Program-made: the position numbers and the translations under genes
Shown: positions 1 to 7,907 of the stretch, piece by piece
How positions within the stretch are numbered: position 1 is the stretch's first letter
Layout of the letters: each line of letters starts with the position of its first letter
Virus record (IMG/VR): IMGVR_UViG_3300030328_002294
Location: 1-37,814 of that record
Source of the DNA: a virus
Reading direction: 5' to 3' (one strand)
Length of the DNA: 37,814 nucleotides
The notes under the pieces: model-generated
Told to the model about the DNA's origin: nothing
Database searches by the model: none
What the model saw: only the letters and a program-made list of their open reading frames with translations

Positions 1-1389
1 ATCCTCGTCCTCAAAAACAACAAAGGAACCGAAGACAACAGAGTCAGAAAACTTGACTACTCCATCCAGTTAAGCAAGTTATTTTATGAACGCTTTATCC
101 AAGATCAGGAAATCACGCTTTTTTCCCCTCATGATGTTCCTGGTTTGTATGAGAGTTTTGGGACCGATAGGTTTGATGAGTTATATTGCAGTTACGAATC
201 TGATGAATCCATCCCCTCCACAAGAATCGGTGCTCAAGAACTAATCTTAGATCTTCTAAAGGAGAGAGCAGAGACAGGTCGTATTTACATAATGAATATT
301 GATCACTGCAATGAGCATTCATCTTTTAAAGATAAAATAGAGATGAGCAATCTTTGTCAGGAAATTACTTTACCAACTTATCCTATTCAGCATATTGATG
401 ATGAGTTGGGAGAAATTGCTCTTTGTATTCTTTCTGCTGTTAATGTAGGAAAGGTTAGGTCTGATGAGGAATTGGAAGACTTATGTGATCTTGCAGTGCG
501 TGGTTTGGAAGAATTGATAGATTATCAACAATATCCTGTAGCTGCGGCAGAACGTGCTACAAAGGCACGTAGAAGTCTTGGAGTAGGATTCATTGGTCTT
601 GCTCATTATCTTGCTAAGCTAGGATTTAAATATGATTCGCAAGAAGCATGGGATGCTGTTCATGGTCTTTCTGAATCTTTCCAGTATTATCTTTTAAAAT
701 CTTCTAATGAGGTGGCTAAAGAGAAGGGATGGTGTGAAAATTTTGGTCGCACTAAGTATGCTGATGGTATCCTTCCTATAGATACATATAAGAAAGACGT
801 AGACGAAATTAGTAATCAGGCATTGCAACATGATTGGGAGTCTCTTCGGGCATCTATTAATACCTACGGTTTACGGCACTCAACATTGTCCGCACAAATG
901 CCTTCGGAGAGCAGTTCCGTTGTGTCAAATGCCACAAACGGAATCGAACCTCCTAGAGACTACTTGTCCATTAAGAAATCAAAGAAGGGACCTCTTAAAC
1001 AAATAGTGCCGTCATATGGAACACTTAAGAATCATTACACGTTACTTTGGGATATGCCTGGGAATACTGGTTATATTAATGTGGTTGCAGTTATGCAGAA
1101 ATTCTTTGACCAAGCGATTAGTGGAAACTGGTCTTATAACCCAGAGCATTTCGAGAACGCTGAAGTTCCTGTCAGTGTAATGGCTCAAGATCTTTTAACG
1201 ACATATAAGTATGGTTGGAAGACTTCTTATTATCAAAACACTAATGACATGAAGACTGATGAGATTGAGGAACCTGCACATCCTATGGGATGGCATGATA
1301 ATGTTCCTGAAGATCAATCAAAACTTGACAATTTGTTAAGTGAGCTGGAGAATGCTAATGAAGGTGAGTGTGAATCCTGTGCCATCTAA
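1..1389 (+). CDS. nrdA: Ribonucleoside-diphosphate reductase class Ia, alpha subunit (5'-truncated by window)
   Basis: Large subunit of aerobic ribonucleotide reductase, which makes deoxynucleotides for phage DNA synthesis. The frame is open from base 1, so the true start lies upstream; 462 residues of the C-terminal part are visible. The catalytic block NLCQEI (thiyl-radical Cys and acid, nt 349-366) and the partner Cys in ALCILSAVN (nt 418-444) are present. The substrate-loop motif MPSESSS follows near nt 898. The paired tyrosines of the radical-transfer path (SYYQNTND) lie near nt 1230. The C-terminal tail CESCAI carries the two cysteines reduced by thioredoxin or glutaredoxin. nrdB follows after 10 bases. 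Codons in nt 1-130 and 880-1000 are richer in third-position C than the rest of the gene. Confidence 0.97.
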   Translation: MLVLKNNKGTEDNRVRKLDYSIQLSKLFYERFIQDQEITLFSPHDVPGLYESFGTDRFDELYCSYESDESIPSTRIGAQELILDLLKERAETGRIYIMNIDHCNEHSSFKDKIEMSNLCQEITLPTYPIQHIDDELGEIALCILSAVNVGKVRSDEELEDLCDLAVRGLEELIDYQQYPVAAAERATKARRSLGVGFIGLAHYLAKLGFKYDSQEAWDAVHGLSESFQYYLLKSSNEVAKEKGWCENFGRTKYADGILPIDTYKKDVDEISNQALQHDWESLRASINTYGLRHSTLSAQMPSESSSVVSNATNGIEPPRDYLSIKKSKKGPLKQIVPSYGTLKNHYTLLWDMPGNTGYINVVAVMQKFFDQAISGNWSYNPEHFENAEVPVSVMAQDLLTTYKYGWKTSYYQNTNDMKTDEIEEPAHPMGWHDNVPEDQSKLDNLLSELENANEGECESCAI

Positions 1390-1399
1390 TATTAATGGA

Positions 1400-2530
1400 A
1401 TGACAGTCTTTAATACTGAAGACGTTGACACTAAAAAGCAACCAATGTTTTTTGGTAAGCCTTTAGGAGTTCAGAGATATGATAATTTTAAATATCCTGC
1501 TTTTGAAAATCTAACAAAACAACAGTTAGGATATTTCTGGAGACCTGAAGAAGTATCTCTTCAGAAAGATCGTGGAGATTTTCAAACATTAAGACCAGAA
1601 CAAAAGCATATCTATACTTCTAACTTAAAGTATCAGATTATGTTGGATAGTGTTCAGGGTCGTGCTCCTGGTATGGCATTTCTTCCTTATTGTTCCTTAC
1701 CGGAGTTAGAAGCATGTATGGAAGTATGGTCTTTTATGGAGATGATTCATAGTAGATCATATACTTATATTATTAAGAATGTGTATGCAGATCCTGCAGA
1801 TGTATTTGATACTATTATTAAAGATGATCGTATCTTAGAACGTGCTGCAAGTGTTACTGAAGCATATGATAAGTTTATTAATTATGCCCAAGAATGGGGA
1901 CAAGGGTGTAACTGGCACCCAAATTCTCAAGGGTCTCCATCTGCTGAATGGACGAGAAAAGATTTAAAGAAACATCTTTATAGGGCAGTAGCAAATGTTA
2001 ACATCTTGGAAGGAATACGGTTTTATGTTTCTTTTGCTTGTAGTTTTGCTTTTGGTGAACTTAAACTCATGGAAGGTTCAGCAAAAATTATATCCCTCAT
2101 CGCTAGAGATGAGAATCAACACCTTGCATTAACCCAAAACATAATAAACAATTGGAGAAAGGGTGATGATCCTGAGATGGTTGAGATTGTAAAGGAAGAA
2201 GAAGAGTGGACTTATAAACAGTTTGATAAGTGTGTGAATGAAGAAAAGAAATGGGCAGAGTATTTGTTTAAACAGGGAAGTATGATAGGATTAAATGACA
2301 AACTTCTTCATAATTACGTTGAGTGGATTTCTAATAAAAGAATGAAATCAATTGGTCTAAAACCAGTATATGATATTCCTGCTAAGAATAATCCATTACC
2401 TTGGACAGAACATTGGATTTCTTCTAAGGGATTACAAGTTGCACCACAAGAAACAGAGGTAGAATCTTATGTTGTGGGTGGTATTAAACAAGACGTAAAG
2501 AAGGATACATTCTCAGGATTTAAATTGTAA
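1400..2530 (+). CDS. nrdB: Ribonucleoside-diphosphate reductase class Ia, beta subunit
   Basis: Small radical-generating subunit that pairs with NrdA. I start at the ATG at 1400, giving 376 residues, the same length as E. coli NrdB; a longer in-frame start inside nrdA is less likely. The diiron and radical residues sit one position before their E. coli equivalents: Asp83 (MLDSVQG), Glu114 and His117 (MEMIHSRSY) and radical Tyr121. The later ligands appear in NILEG and in ARDENQH. This indicates a complete, normal class Ia R2 protein. The stop codon shares one base with the glgP start codon, so translation is probably coupled. Confidence 0.97.
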   Translation: MTVFNTEDVDTKKQPMFFGKPLGVQRYDNFKYPAFENLTKQQLGYFWRPEEVSLQKDRGDFQTLRPEQKHIYTSNLKYQIMLDSVQGRAPGMAFLPYCSLPELEACMEVWSFMEMIHSRSYTYIIKNVYADPADVFDTIIKDDRILERAASVTEAYDKFINYAQEWGQGCNWHPNSQGSPSAEWTRKDLKKHLYRAVANVNILEGIRFYVSFACSFAFGELKLMEGSAKIISLIARDENQHLALTQNIINNWRKGDDPEMVEIVKEEEEWTYKQFDKCVNEEKKWAEYLFKQGSMIGLNDKLLHNYVEWISNKRMKSIGLKPVYDIPAKNNPLPWTEHWISSKGLQVAPQETEVESYVVGGIKQDVKKDTFSGFKL

Positions 2531-4911
2531 TGACAAACAATCTTTATAATGGTATTAATGAACGTCTTTACTATACTTTAGGTAAAAGACCTGAGATTGC
2601 TACCAAGCATGATTTCTATATGGCATTATGTTATGCTGTAAGAGATCAGATGATGACTTATTGGTTGGATACTCAGAAACCTCCACAGAAAGAAGTTGCA
2701 TATCTATCAGCAGAATTTTTGATTGGTCCACAACTTAATAATAATCTTATCAGTTTAGGTATAAGGAATGATGCAGTAGAAGCATTGAGAGAATATGATT
2801 ATACATTAGATGAGATTCTTGATGTAGCCGAAGAACCTGGATTGGGTAATGGTGGTTTAGGAAGACTTGCTGCATGTTATATGGAGTCTCTTGCTACTTT
2901 AAAAGTTCCTGCTACTGGATATGGTATAAGATATAAGTATGGAATTTTTAAGCAGTTAATTAAAGATAATCAGCAGATAGAAGTTACTGATAACTGGTTA
3001 CATGGTGAATGGCCATGGGAATTGTGTCAACCAGATGAGTCTGTATTGGTAGGATTTGGTGGTAGAGCAGAGAATTATGTATCAGATAGAGGTAATTATA
3101 GAGTAAGATGGGTTCCTGATGAGCAGGTCATTGCTGTTCCTTATGATGTCTTACAGTTAGGTTATAAGGTTAATAGTTGTAATAGATTGAGGTTATGGAG
3201 AGCAGATGCTACTGAGACATTCGATTTATATGCATTTAATATTGGCGATTACTTAGGTTCAGTAGAACAGAGTGTGTCTTCTGAGACTATATCTAAGGTT
3301 CTTTATCCTAATGATGGCACTGATCAAGGCAAAACTCTTAGATTAAAGCAGCAACATTTCTTTGTAAGTGCATCTCTACAAGATATGTTTAACAGTCTTG
3401 AGAGGAGAGGTATTCCTATTGAACAGTTCCCTGAATATTGGCAGGTTCAATTAAATGATACTCATCCTTCTATTGCAGTAGCCGAATTGATGAGACTCTT
3501 AATTGATGAACGGCATATAGAATGGGATCAAGCATGGGAGATAACCAGTAAATCTATTGCTTATACTAATCATACTCTTTTACCAGAGGCATTAGAGAAG
3601 TGGGATCTTAAATTATTTAAGAATCTTCTTCCTCGTCATATGGAGATCATCTATGAAATTAATCGTAGGTTCTTACAGGTAGTAAGACTTAATTATCCTG
3701 GTGACGATAGTAAGTTGGAGAAGATGTCGATTATTGATGAGCATGGTAATAAGTCAGTTCGGATGGCGAATCTTGCAACTGTAGGGTCTCATCATGTTAA
3801 TGGAGTGGCTGCGTTACATTCTGAACTAGTTAAGACTCAATTGATGCCAGAGTTTTATGATCTATGGCCGCATAAGTTTACGAATGTAACTAATGGTGTT
3901 ACTCCAAGAAGGTGGGTAGCATCTTGCAATCCAGCTCTTGCGGAAGTTCTTGATGAATATATTGGAACAGAATGGATTACTAATATGGATTCTCTTCAGT
4001 TGTTAGAGAATAAATTTAACCCTGATCTTTTAGAGAAATTGGGTGAAGCAAAGGTATTAGGTAAACATAATTTAGCTAATTATATTTTTGATACTATTGG
4101 TATATCTGTTGATCCTTCTAGCATGTTTGATGTGCAGGTTAAGAGGATACATGAATATAAGAGACAGCATTTACTTGCTTTATGGATTATATCTCAATAC
4201 TTGCGTATTAAAAATGGTGGAGATTATGTTCCACGCACTGTAATCTTTGGTGGTAAAGCAGCACCTGGATATCATATGGCAAAATTAATTGTTCAATTTA
4301 TTTGTCATATTGCAGATGTTGTTAATAATGATCCTGATATGGATGGTAAATTACGTGTAGTATTCTTACCAAACTATAGTGTGAAGTTAGGAGAGAAGGT
4401 TTATCCTGCTGCTGATTTGTCAGAGCAAATTTCTACTGCAGGTAAGGAAGCTTCTGGTACAGGGAATATGAAGTTCCAAATGAATGGTGCTTTAACTATT
4501 GGAACTTTGGATGGTGCTAATGTAGAAATTCGTGATCTTGTAGGAGAAGATAATTTCTTCTTGTTTGGTCATGATGAAACTGGCATAGCAAATCTATGGC
4601 ATAATGGTTATAATCCACATCAATATATGACGGAAGAATTATGGTCTATTATTAATCTTATTCAAGTGGGTCATTTTAGTCATGGTGATAGGGATATGTT
4701 TGAACCTTTAGTAAATAATCTATTGAGTCATGATCCTTTCTGTGTCATTGCAGATTTTTCTGATTATTGTGATGCACAGGATAGAGTGAGTAATGCATGG
4801 AGGGATCGTGATAGATGGAATAAGATGTCTTTATTAAATATTGCTCACTCAGGATTCTTCTCTTCTGATAGATCTATTAGAGATTATTGTAAAAATATTT
4901 GGGGTATCTAA
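2530..4911 (+). CDS. glgP: Glycogen/alpha-glucan phosphorylase
   Basis: Phosphorolytic enzyme that releases glucose-1-phosphate from the non-reducing ends of glycogen or maltodextrin, using pyridoxal phosphate. At 793 residues it is full length for bacterial enzymes (about 800). The family block GLGNGGLGRLAA lies at residues 104-115, KRIHEYKRQ at 538-546, and the PLP-lysine signature EASGTGNMKF at 640-649 with the PLP lysine at K648, followed by TLDGANVEI. No regulatory phosphorylation extension is evident at the N-terminus. The gene overlaps nrdB by one base and has the same AT-rich codon use as its neighbours, so it is well settled in the phage genome. It is an unusual auxiliary metabolic gene; see findings. 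Confidence 0.97.
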   Translation: MTNNLYNGINERLYYTLGKRPEIATKHDFYMALCYAVRDQMMTYWLDTQKPPQKEVAYLSAEFLIGPQLNNNLISLGIRNDAVEALREYDYTLDEILDVAEEPGLGNGGLGRLAACYMESLATLKVPATGYGIRYKYGIFKQLIKDNQQIEVTDNWLHGEWPWELCQPDESVLVGFGGRAENYVSDRGNYRVRWVPDEQVIAVPYDVLQLGYKVNSCNRLRLWRADATETFDLYAFNIGDYLGSVEQSVSSETISKVLYPNDGTDQGKTLRLKQQHFFVSASLQDMFNSLERRGIPIEQFPEYWQVQLNDTHPSIAVAELMRLLIDERHIEWDQAWEITSKSIAYTNHTLLPEALEKWDLKLFKNLLPRHMEIIYEINRRFLQVVRLNYPGDDSKLEKMSIIDEHGNKSVRMANLATVGSHHVNGVAALHSELVKTQLMPEFYDLWPHKFTNVTNGVTPRRWVASCNPALAEVLDEYIGTEWITNMDSLQLLENKFNPDLLEKLGEAKVLGKHNLANYIFDTIGISVDPSSMFDVQVKRIHEYKRQHLLALWIISQYLRIKNGGDYVPRTVIFGGKAAPGYHMAKLIVQFICHIADVVNNDPDMDGKLRVVFLPNYSVKLGEKVYPAADLSEQISTAGKEASGTGNMKFQMNGALTIGTLDGANVEIRDLVGEDNFFLFGHDETGIANLWHNGYNPHQYMTEELWSIINLIQVGHFSHGDRDMFEPLVNNLLSHDPFCVIADFSDYCDAQDRVSNAWRDRDRWNKMSLLNIAHSGFFSSDRSIRDYCKNIWGI

Positions 4912-4919
4912 ATAGGATT

Positions 4920-5401
4920 ATGACTATAAGAATAGGCAAGTGGAAACCACCTCAAAGACCGGCCTGGGTGAAGGAGGTTATGAAAACCCCTGGATATATA
5001 AGAATTCAGCTTTTACTACTGACGATATTGACAACTTCTTCGGTTTTGTCTACTGTATTACTAATGACAAAACAGGAAGGAAATACATTGGGCGTAAGTA
5101 TTTCTGGAAATTTAGAACTCCAAAAGGTAAGAAACGAAAAGTAAAATCAGAATCTGATTGGAAGAAGTATTATGGGTCTTGTCCAGAACTTAAAGAAGAA
5201 ATTCAGCAATTGGGTAGATGTAACTTTAGCAGAACTATGCTCAGCTTACATAAAACAGCTGGCAAAACAAACTTCGAGGAAACCCGACAACTCTTTGCCC
5301 ACGGAGTTCTTACAGAACAATTTGAGGATGGAACACCAGCATACTACAATAGCAACATCCTCTCAAGATACTTCCGAAAAGATTACTTCGGAGGAGATTG
5401 A
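4920..5401 (+). pseudogene. GIY-YIG (SegE-like) endonuclease, apparently frameshifted near its N-terminus
   Basis: Putative homing or segregation-type endonuclease. The main open frame (about 4940-5401) has the GIY-YIG core GFVYCIT followed by RKYIGRKYFW, then SESDWKKYYGSCPELK. That frame has only a GTG at 4940 as a possible start. The natural ATG at 4920, eight bases after glgP, begins MTIRIGKWKPPQRPAWVK in a different frame, and the sense switches between frames around 4968-4978 (PAWVKE, then GGYENPW). A one-base insertion there would join them. The junction contains AAGGAGG. It could be a decayed gene, a sequencing error, or a frameshifted but expressed gene; translation from the GTG would still give a 153-residue protein with the GIY-YIG domain intact. 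Confidence 0.75.
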
Positions 5402-5594
5402 ACCAGTAGCACAGGTTAGAGAATGGGCAATTAAAAGATTGGAAATGGTAGAACCTATTGGTTATAAAGATGCAATTTATAAAGAGTTTGAAGATTGGAT
5501 TGAAATAGAAGATAAAGAAGAAGTAAATTATATGTGTCTTGAAGATGATACTTGGGGTGATCAAGAGATTGATGTCATTGACAAGGAACCTTAG
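5328..5594 (+). CDS. Small acidic protein of unknown function
   Basis: 88 residues if started at the ATG at 5328, overlapping the end of the SegE-like gene by 74 bases. No family recognised. The protein is strongly acidic, especially in the C-terminal half (EFEDWIEIEDKEE, then LEDDTWGDQEIDVID), with no membrane segment. The part upstream of 5328 in this frame is only the shadow of the endonuclease gene. The start is uncertain because the first 25 residues are shared with that gene in another frame. Confidence 0.6.
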   Translation: MEHQHTTIATSSQDTSEKITSEEIEPVAQVREWAIKRLEMVEPIGYKDAIYKEFEDWIEIEDKEEVNYMCLEDDTWGDQEIDVIDKEP

Positions 5595-5605
5595 TGTGAT
5601 ATAAT
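5578..5605 (+). promoter_or_regulatory. Consensus sigma70-type promoter
   Basis: TTGACA (5578-5583), 16-base spacer, TATAAT (5600-5605): both hexamers match the consensus exactly. It overlaps the end of the preceding gene and points at the small genes from 5690 onward and talC. This is the expected form of an early promoter read by host RNA polymerase. Confidence 0.8.
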
Positions 5606-5617
5606 AGTATTGGGCAG

Positions 5618-5678
5618 CGGAAACACCACCACCACCCGTTTCCGTGTAAGACCCATCAATAAATAAATATTCTTACAC
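5618..5678 (+). repeat. Two adjoining inverted repeats in a 5' leader, with late-promoter-like motifs
   Basis: CGGAAAC (5618-5624) pairs with GTTTCCG (5638-5644) around a CACC-repeat loop. GTGTAAGA (5644-5651) pairs with TCTTACAC (5671-5678). The second loop contains two overlapping AATAAATA motifs (5658-5665 and 5662-5669), close to the T4 late consensus TATAAATA. The region lies between the 5578 promoter and the gene at 5690. There is no T tract after either stem, so neither is a classic terminator. Confidence 0.55.
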
Positions 5679-5689
5679 TATAAAGATCG

Positions 5690-5941
5690 ATGTTAGTAGT
5701 AAGGTGTAAAGATTGCAGTAAAGAAGTTAGCAGTCACCTTTCCCAGTCTCGTTCATGTGGTTGTCCTAATATGACCACTGTTAAGGGAGATGCGGTAAGT
5801 GCTGTTGACTTAAGTAGGATTGTTGTGATAAGCTCTGATATAGAAAAAAGAAAACCTGACGGACTTACTTCTCAAGACCTTCAATGGCAAGAAGAAAGAC
5901 GCAAACGTAAAGTTAGAAAACTTGATTTTGAAATTCGCTAA
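5690..5941 (+). CDS. Small zinc-ribbon-like protein of unknown function
   Basis: 83 residues. The N-terminus has CxxC (VRCKDCSK) and CxC (RSCGCP) cysteines, which could bind one zinc ion. The C-terminus is basic and charged (WQEERRKRKVRK). No enzyme family recognised. It is the first gene after the consensus promoter at 5578, and its stop codon shares a base with the next ATG. Confidence 0.75.
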   Translation: MLVVRCKDCSKEVSSHLSQSRSCGCPNMTTVKGDAVSAVDLSRIVVISSDIEKRKPDGLTSQDLQWQEERRKRKVRKLDFEIR

Positions 5942-6252
5942 TGGATAAGCATGATATTCCAATCATAGGAGATTTCTATACTAAAAGTGAAGTTGATACT
6001 ATGATTGCAGCAGCTCTTGCAGAAGCAAAAGCTATTGATGAAGAATCAATGAAGAAGCATAATCGTAATGCTACTATCATTAGTATGATACTTGGATTTA
6101 CTTGTCTTGCATTGTTTCTTGATGGTACATTGAGACTATTGGGTATTATCCCACCTTTCATGGATATAGATATTAGTATAGTAGATAAGATTGTTGAATT
6201 GGTTGAGAGCGATGTTATTCCATACATAAGTAATAAACTACCAGGAATTTAG
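5941..6252 (+). CDS. Small membrane protein of unknown function
   Basis: 103 residues: a soluble acidic, Ala-rich N-terminal part, a hydrophobic segment at about residues 46-70 (ISMILGFTCLALFL, then LLGIIPPF), and an amphipathic C-terminus. No family recognised. It shares one base with both neighbours (TAATG upstream, TAGTG downstream), so it sits in a translationally coupled trio with the genes at 5690 and 6252. Confidence 0.75.
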   Translation: MDKHDIPIIGDFYTKSEVDTMIAAALAEAKAIDEESMKKHNRNATIISMILGFTCLALFLDGTLRLLGIIPPFMDIDISIVDKIVELVESDVIPYISNKLPGI

Positions 6253-6557
6253 TGGAATATTTTGCTCCTTTTTTATTTTTATTATTTTCTGTAATACTAG
6301 GCGGAGCAGCATTTGCTTTGATGTGGAAGAATATTAGTGATATTAATCGTTTATCCAGAAGAAAAAAGCATCCAGAAGTCGCTGAAATTAGAGATGGTGA
6401 CCAATTACTTGTAGCAAAAATTAATCCAGTGAGTTGTGATCTAGAAGAATATGGAGAACTTCAGGCACGGATAAGGAAAATAAAAGAAGACTTAGAAGAT
6501 TTAGGAGAGGATGAAGAAGAAGATGATGATGGGGATGTCATTATTTCTAGAGTATGA
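6252..6557 (+). CDS. Small membrane protein with acidic tail, GTG start
   Basis: 101 residues from a GTG at 6252 that overlaps the previous TAG by one base. There is an N-terminal hydrophobic anchor (FLFLLFSVILGGAAFALM), a basic stretch (RLSRRKKHP), then a charged region ending in a poly-acidic run (GEDEEEDDDGD). The likely form is a single-pass membrane protein with a cytoplasmic acidic tail. No function recognised. Confidence 0.72.
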   Translation: MEYFAPFLFLLFSVILGGAAFALMWKNISDINRLSRRKKHPEVAEIRDGDQLLVAKINPVSCDLEEYGELQARIRKIKEDLEDLGEDEEEDDDGDVIISRV

Positions 6558-6593
6558 TAAACTTAACTATATAATGGTAATTAGATTATTCAA

Positions 6594-7241
6594 ATGAAAA
6601 TTTTCTTAGACACTGCTGAAACAGATGTCGTTCGTAAACATTGGAAGACTGGTTTGATTGACGGTCTCACTACTAATCCAACTTTAATTAGAAAGAGTGG
6701 TCGTAAGCACGAAGAAGTATATCAAGAATTAAAAGATATTGGTGTACCCGATATCAGTATGGAAGTCATAGGTAATAAGGATAATATGATTTCTGAGGGT
6801 AAGAGACTTTATAAGAAATTTGGTAAGTGTGCTACTATTAAAGTTCCTTGTACATATGATGGTTTACTTGCATGTGCTCATTTAAGTGTAGAAGGTATTA
6901 AAGTTAATGTAACTCTTATCTTCTCTCAGGCACAAGCAATCCTTGCTGCAAAAGCAGGTGCTAAATATGTCTCACCTTTTGTTGGAAGGGTAGATGATAA
7001 TTCTTTTGGTGGTTTATGTCTTGTCAAAGACATTGCCAAGGTATACAGAGAACATATGGTAACAAAGACTGAGGTTCTAGCAGCATCTCTTAGAGGAGTG
7101 AGAGATGTCGGTAGAGCATTTGAGTATGGTGCAGACATTGTTACTATGCCAACGTCAGTTTTTGAGGGTATGTATAATCATATTCTTACAGATAAAGGAC
7201 TGGATCAATTTGATAAAGATTACGAAGCTAGTATTATCTGA
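6594..7241 (+). CDS. talC: Transaldolase, TalC/fructose-6-phosphate aldolase family
   Basis: Transfers a dihydroxyacetone unit in the pentose phosphate pathway (sedoheptulose-7-phosphate + glyceraldehyde-3-phosphate to erythrose-4-phosphate + fructose-6-phosphate). 215 residues, the short TalC form typical of cyanophages. FLDTAE and GLTTNPTL at the N-terminus and the Schiff-base lysine K83 in TIKVPCT mark the family; VNVTLIFS and YVSPFVGR follow. A TATAAT-like -10 occurs at 6570-6575 but has no clear -35 box. TalC in cyanophages is understood to push host carbon flow toward NADPH and ribose during infection; here nrdAB and glgP lie within 5 kb. Confidence 0.97.
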   Translation: MKIFLDTAETDVVRKHWKTGLIDGLTTNPTLIRKSGRKHEEVYQELKDIGVPDISMEVIGNKDNMISEGKRLYKKFGKCATIKVPCTYDGLLACAHLSVEGIKVNVTLIFSQAQAILAAKAGAKYVSPFVGRVDDNSFGGLCLVKDIAKVYREHMVTKTEVLAASLRGVRDVGRAFEYGADIVTMPTSVFEGMYNHILTDKGLDQFDKDYEASII

Positions 7242-7411
7242 TGGAGACATTAACTATTAAAGAATTCGTTGCTGATCCTGATAAGATTATCAAACGAGTG
7301 GAAAATGGTGAAAAAATTGCTGTCACAGATGGAGAAGTCAGTGCGGTGTTAGTTTCTTCTGAGGATTATTATTGCGATTTGCATCACAATACGGGAGGTA
7401 CTGCTATGTAA
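7241..7411 (+). CDS. Very small Phd/YefM-like antitoxin-fold protein
   Basis: 56 residues from the ATG at 7241, which overlaps the talC stop (ATGA type). The sequence METLTIKEFV, then RVENGEKIAVTDG, then SAVLVSSEDY resembles the N-terminal DNA-binding/dimerisation domain of Phd/YefM antitoxins, whose usual pattern is a TI-start, RV-x-NGE-x-I-x-VT and AVLVSxEDY. It lacks the longer C-terminal toxin-neutralising tail and no Doc, YoeB or RelE-like toxin is encoded nearby. It could be an orphan antitoxin or a small repressor; a sigma70 promoter lies five bases beyond its stop codon. Assignment rests on pattern only. Confidence 0.6.
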   Translation: METLTIKEFVADPDKIIKRVENGEKIAVTDGEVSAVLVSSEDYYCDLHHNTGGTAM

Positions 7412-7415
7412 CCAC

Positions 7416-7444
7416 TTGACTTAGGCTCCATTTTTCTCTATAAT
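7416..7444 (+). promoter_or_regulatory. Sigma70-type promoter
   Basis: TTGACT (7416-7421), 17-base spacer, TATAAT (7439-7444), followed by the ATG at 7468. This is a near-perfect early promoter. It probably drives the small genes 7468-8194 and possibly the start of the sugar cluster. Confidence 0.82.
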
Positions 7445-7467
7445 CCTACTGTCAACTATTCAAAGCA

Positions 7468-7683
7468 ATGACGCTTACTTCTAAATTTAAGAAAGATCTC
7501 AGCACTCTTCGTGCTGCAGTAAACAAAGAAATTTATTTAGATATTAAAAATCCCAAATTATATAAAAAAGTCAAACGGTATTATGTTAGTGAGGGATTAG
7601 TTCAATTGTCAGGAGAAGATCCAGAAGCAGATTATGAAGCAATAGTTGAATGTATTGCTGAAGATTTGGAGTTGGTAAAATGA
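7468..7683 (+). CDS. Small basic protein of unknown function
   Basis: 71 residues. A basic N-terminal half (SKFKKDLSTLRAAVNKE, then LYKKVKRYYV) and an acidic C-terminal half (EDPEADYEAIVECIAEDLELV), probably helical. No family recognised. It is the first gene behind the promoter at 7416, and its TGA overlaps the ATG of the next gene. Confidence 0.72.
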   Translation: MTLTSKFKKDLSTLRAAVNKEIYLDIKNPKLYKKVKRYYVSEGLVQLSGEDPEADYEAIVECIAEDLELVK

Positions 7684-7904
7684 ACGTAATTATGGAACGG
7701 TATCCTTACCGTTATGTGGAAGCAGGAACCTTAGAGAATGGTAAACCTGATTTTCGTATTCAAAAAGAAGATTATTACACTAAGAGATATAGGGATATGT
7801 ATCTCTGTGATAATGGAATGCAGTTAGCAACTGCTATTGAAGATCCAGAGTATACGAAATGGTTAGATCCAGAAGGGGTTCCGGCTTATCGAAAGTCTAA
7901 CTAA
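7680..7904 (+). CDS. Small protein of unknown function
   Basis: 74 residues from the ATG at 7680 overlapping the previous stop; a second in-frame ATG lies at 7692. Rich in Tyr and charged residues (YPYRYVEAG, KEDYYTKRYRDMYL), with no membrane segment or known motif. Its stop codon lies inside a CTAAATA late-promoter-like motif. Confidence 0.7.
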   Translation: MNVIMERYPYRYVEAGTLENGKPDFRIQKEDYYTKRYRDMYLCDNGMQLATAIEDPEYTKWLDPEGVPAYRKSN

Positions 7905-7907
7905 ATA
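7901..7907 (+). promoter_or_regulatory. Late-promoter-like motif CTAAATA
   Basis: CTAAATA followed by AA lies 24 bases before the ATG at 7931, a suitable distance for a T4-type late promoter whose -10 consensus is TATAAATA. It overlaps the stop codon of the preceding gene. The same heptamer recurs before other genes in the window. Confidence 0.45.

Noticed and set aside
4899-5144. An 81-residue protein from the ATG at 4899
   Set aside because: Only the segment 4920-4975 makes sense, as the N-terminus of the SegE-like gene; the rest is the shadow of the GIY-YIG frame.
5621-5637. Short ACC repeat at 5621-5636 as a satellite or CRISPR-like repeat
   Set aside because: It is only a few ACC units within a hairpin loop; no spacers or repeat array exist.
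7241-7683. Complete toxin-antitoxin module
   Set aside because: The following gene (7468) has no toxin features, is under its own promoter and is separated by it; only the antitoxin-like part is supported.
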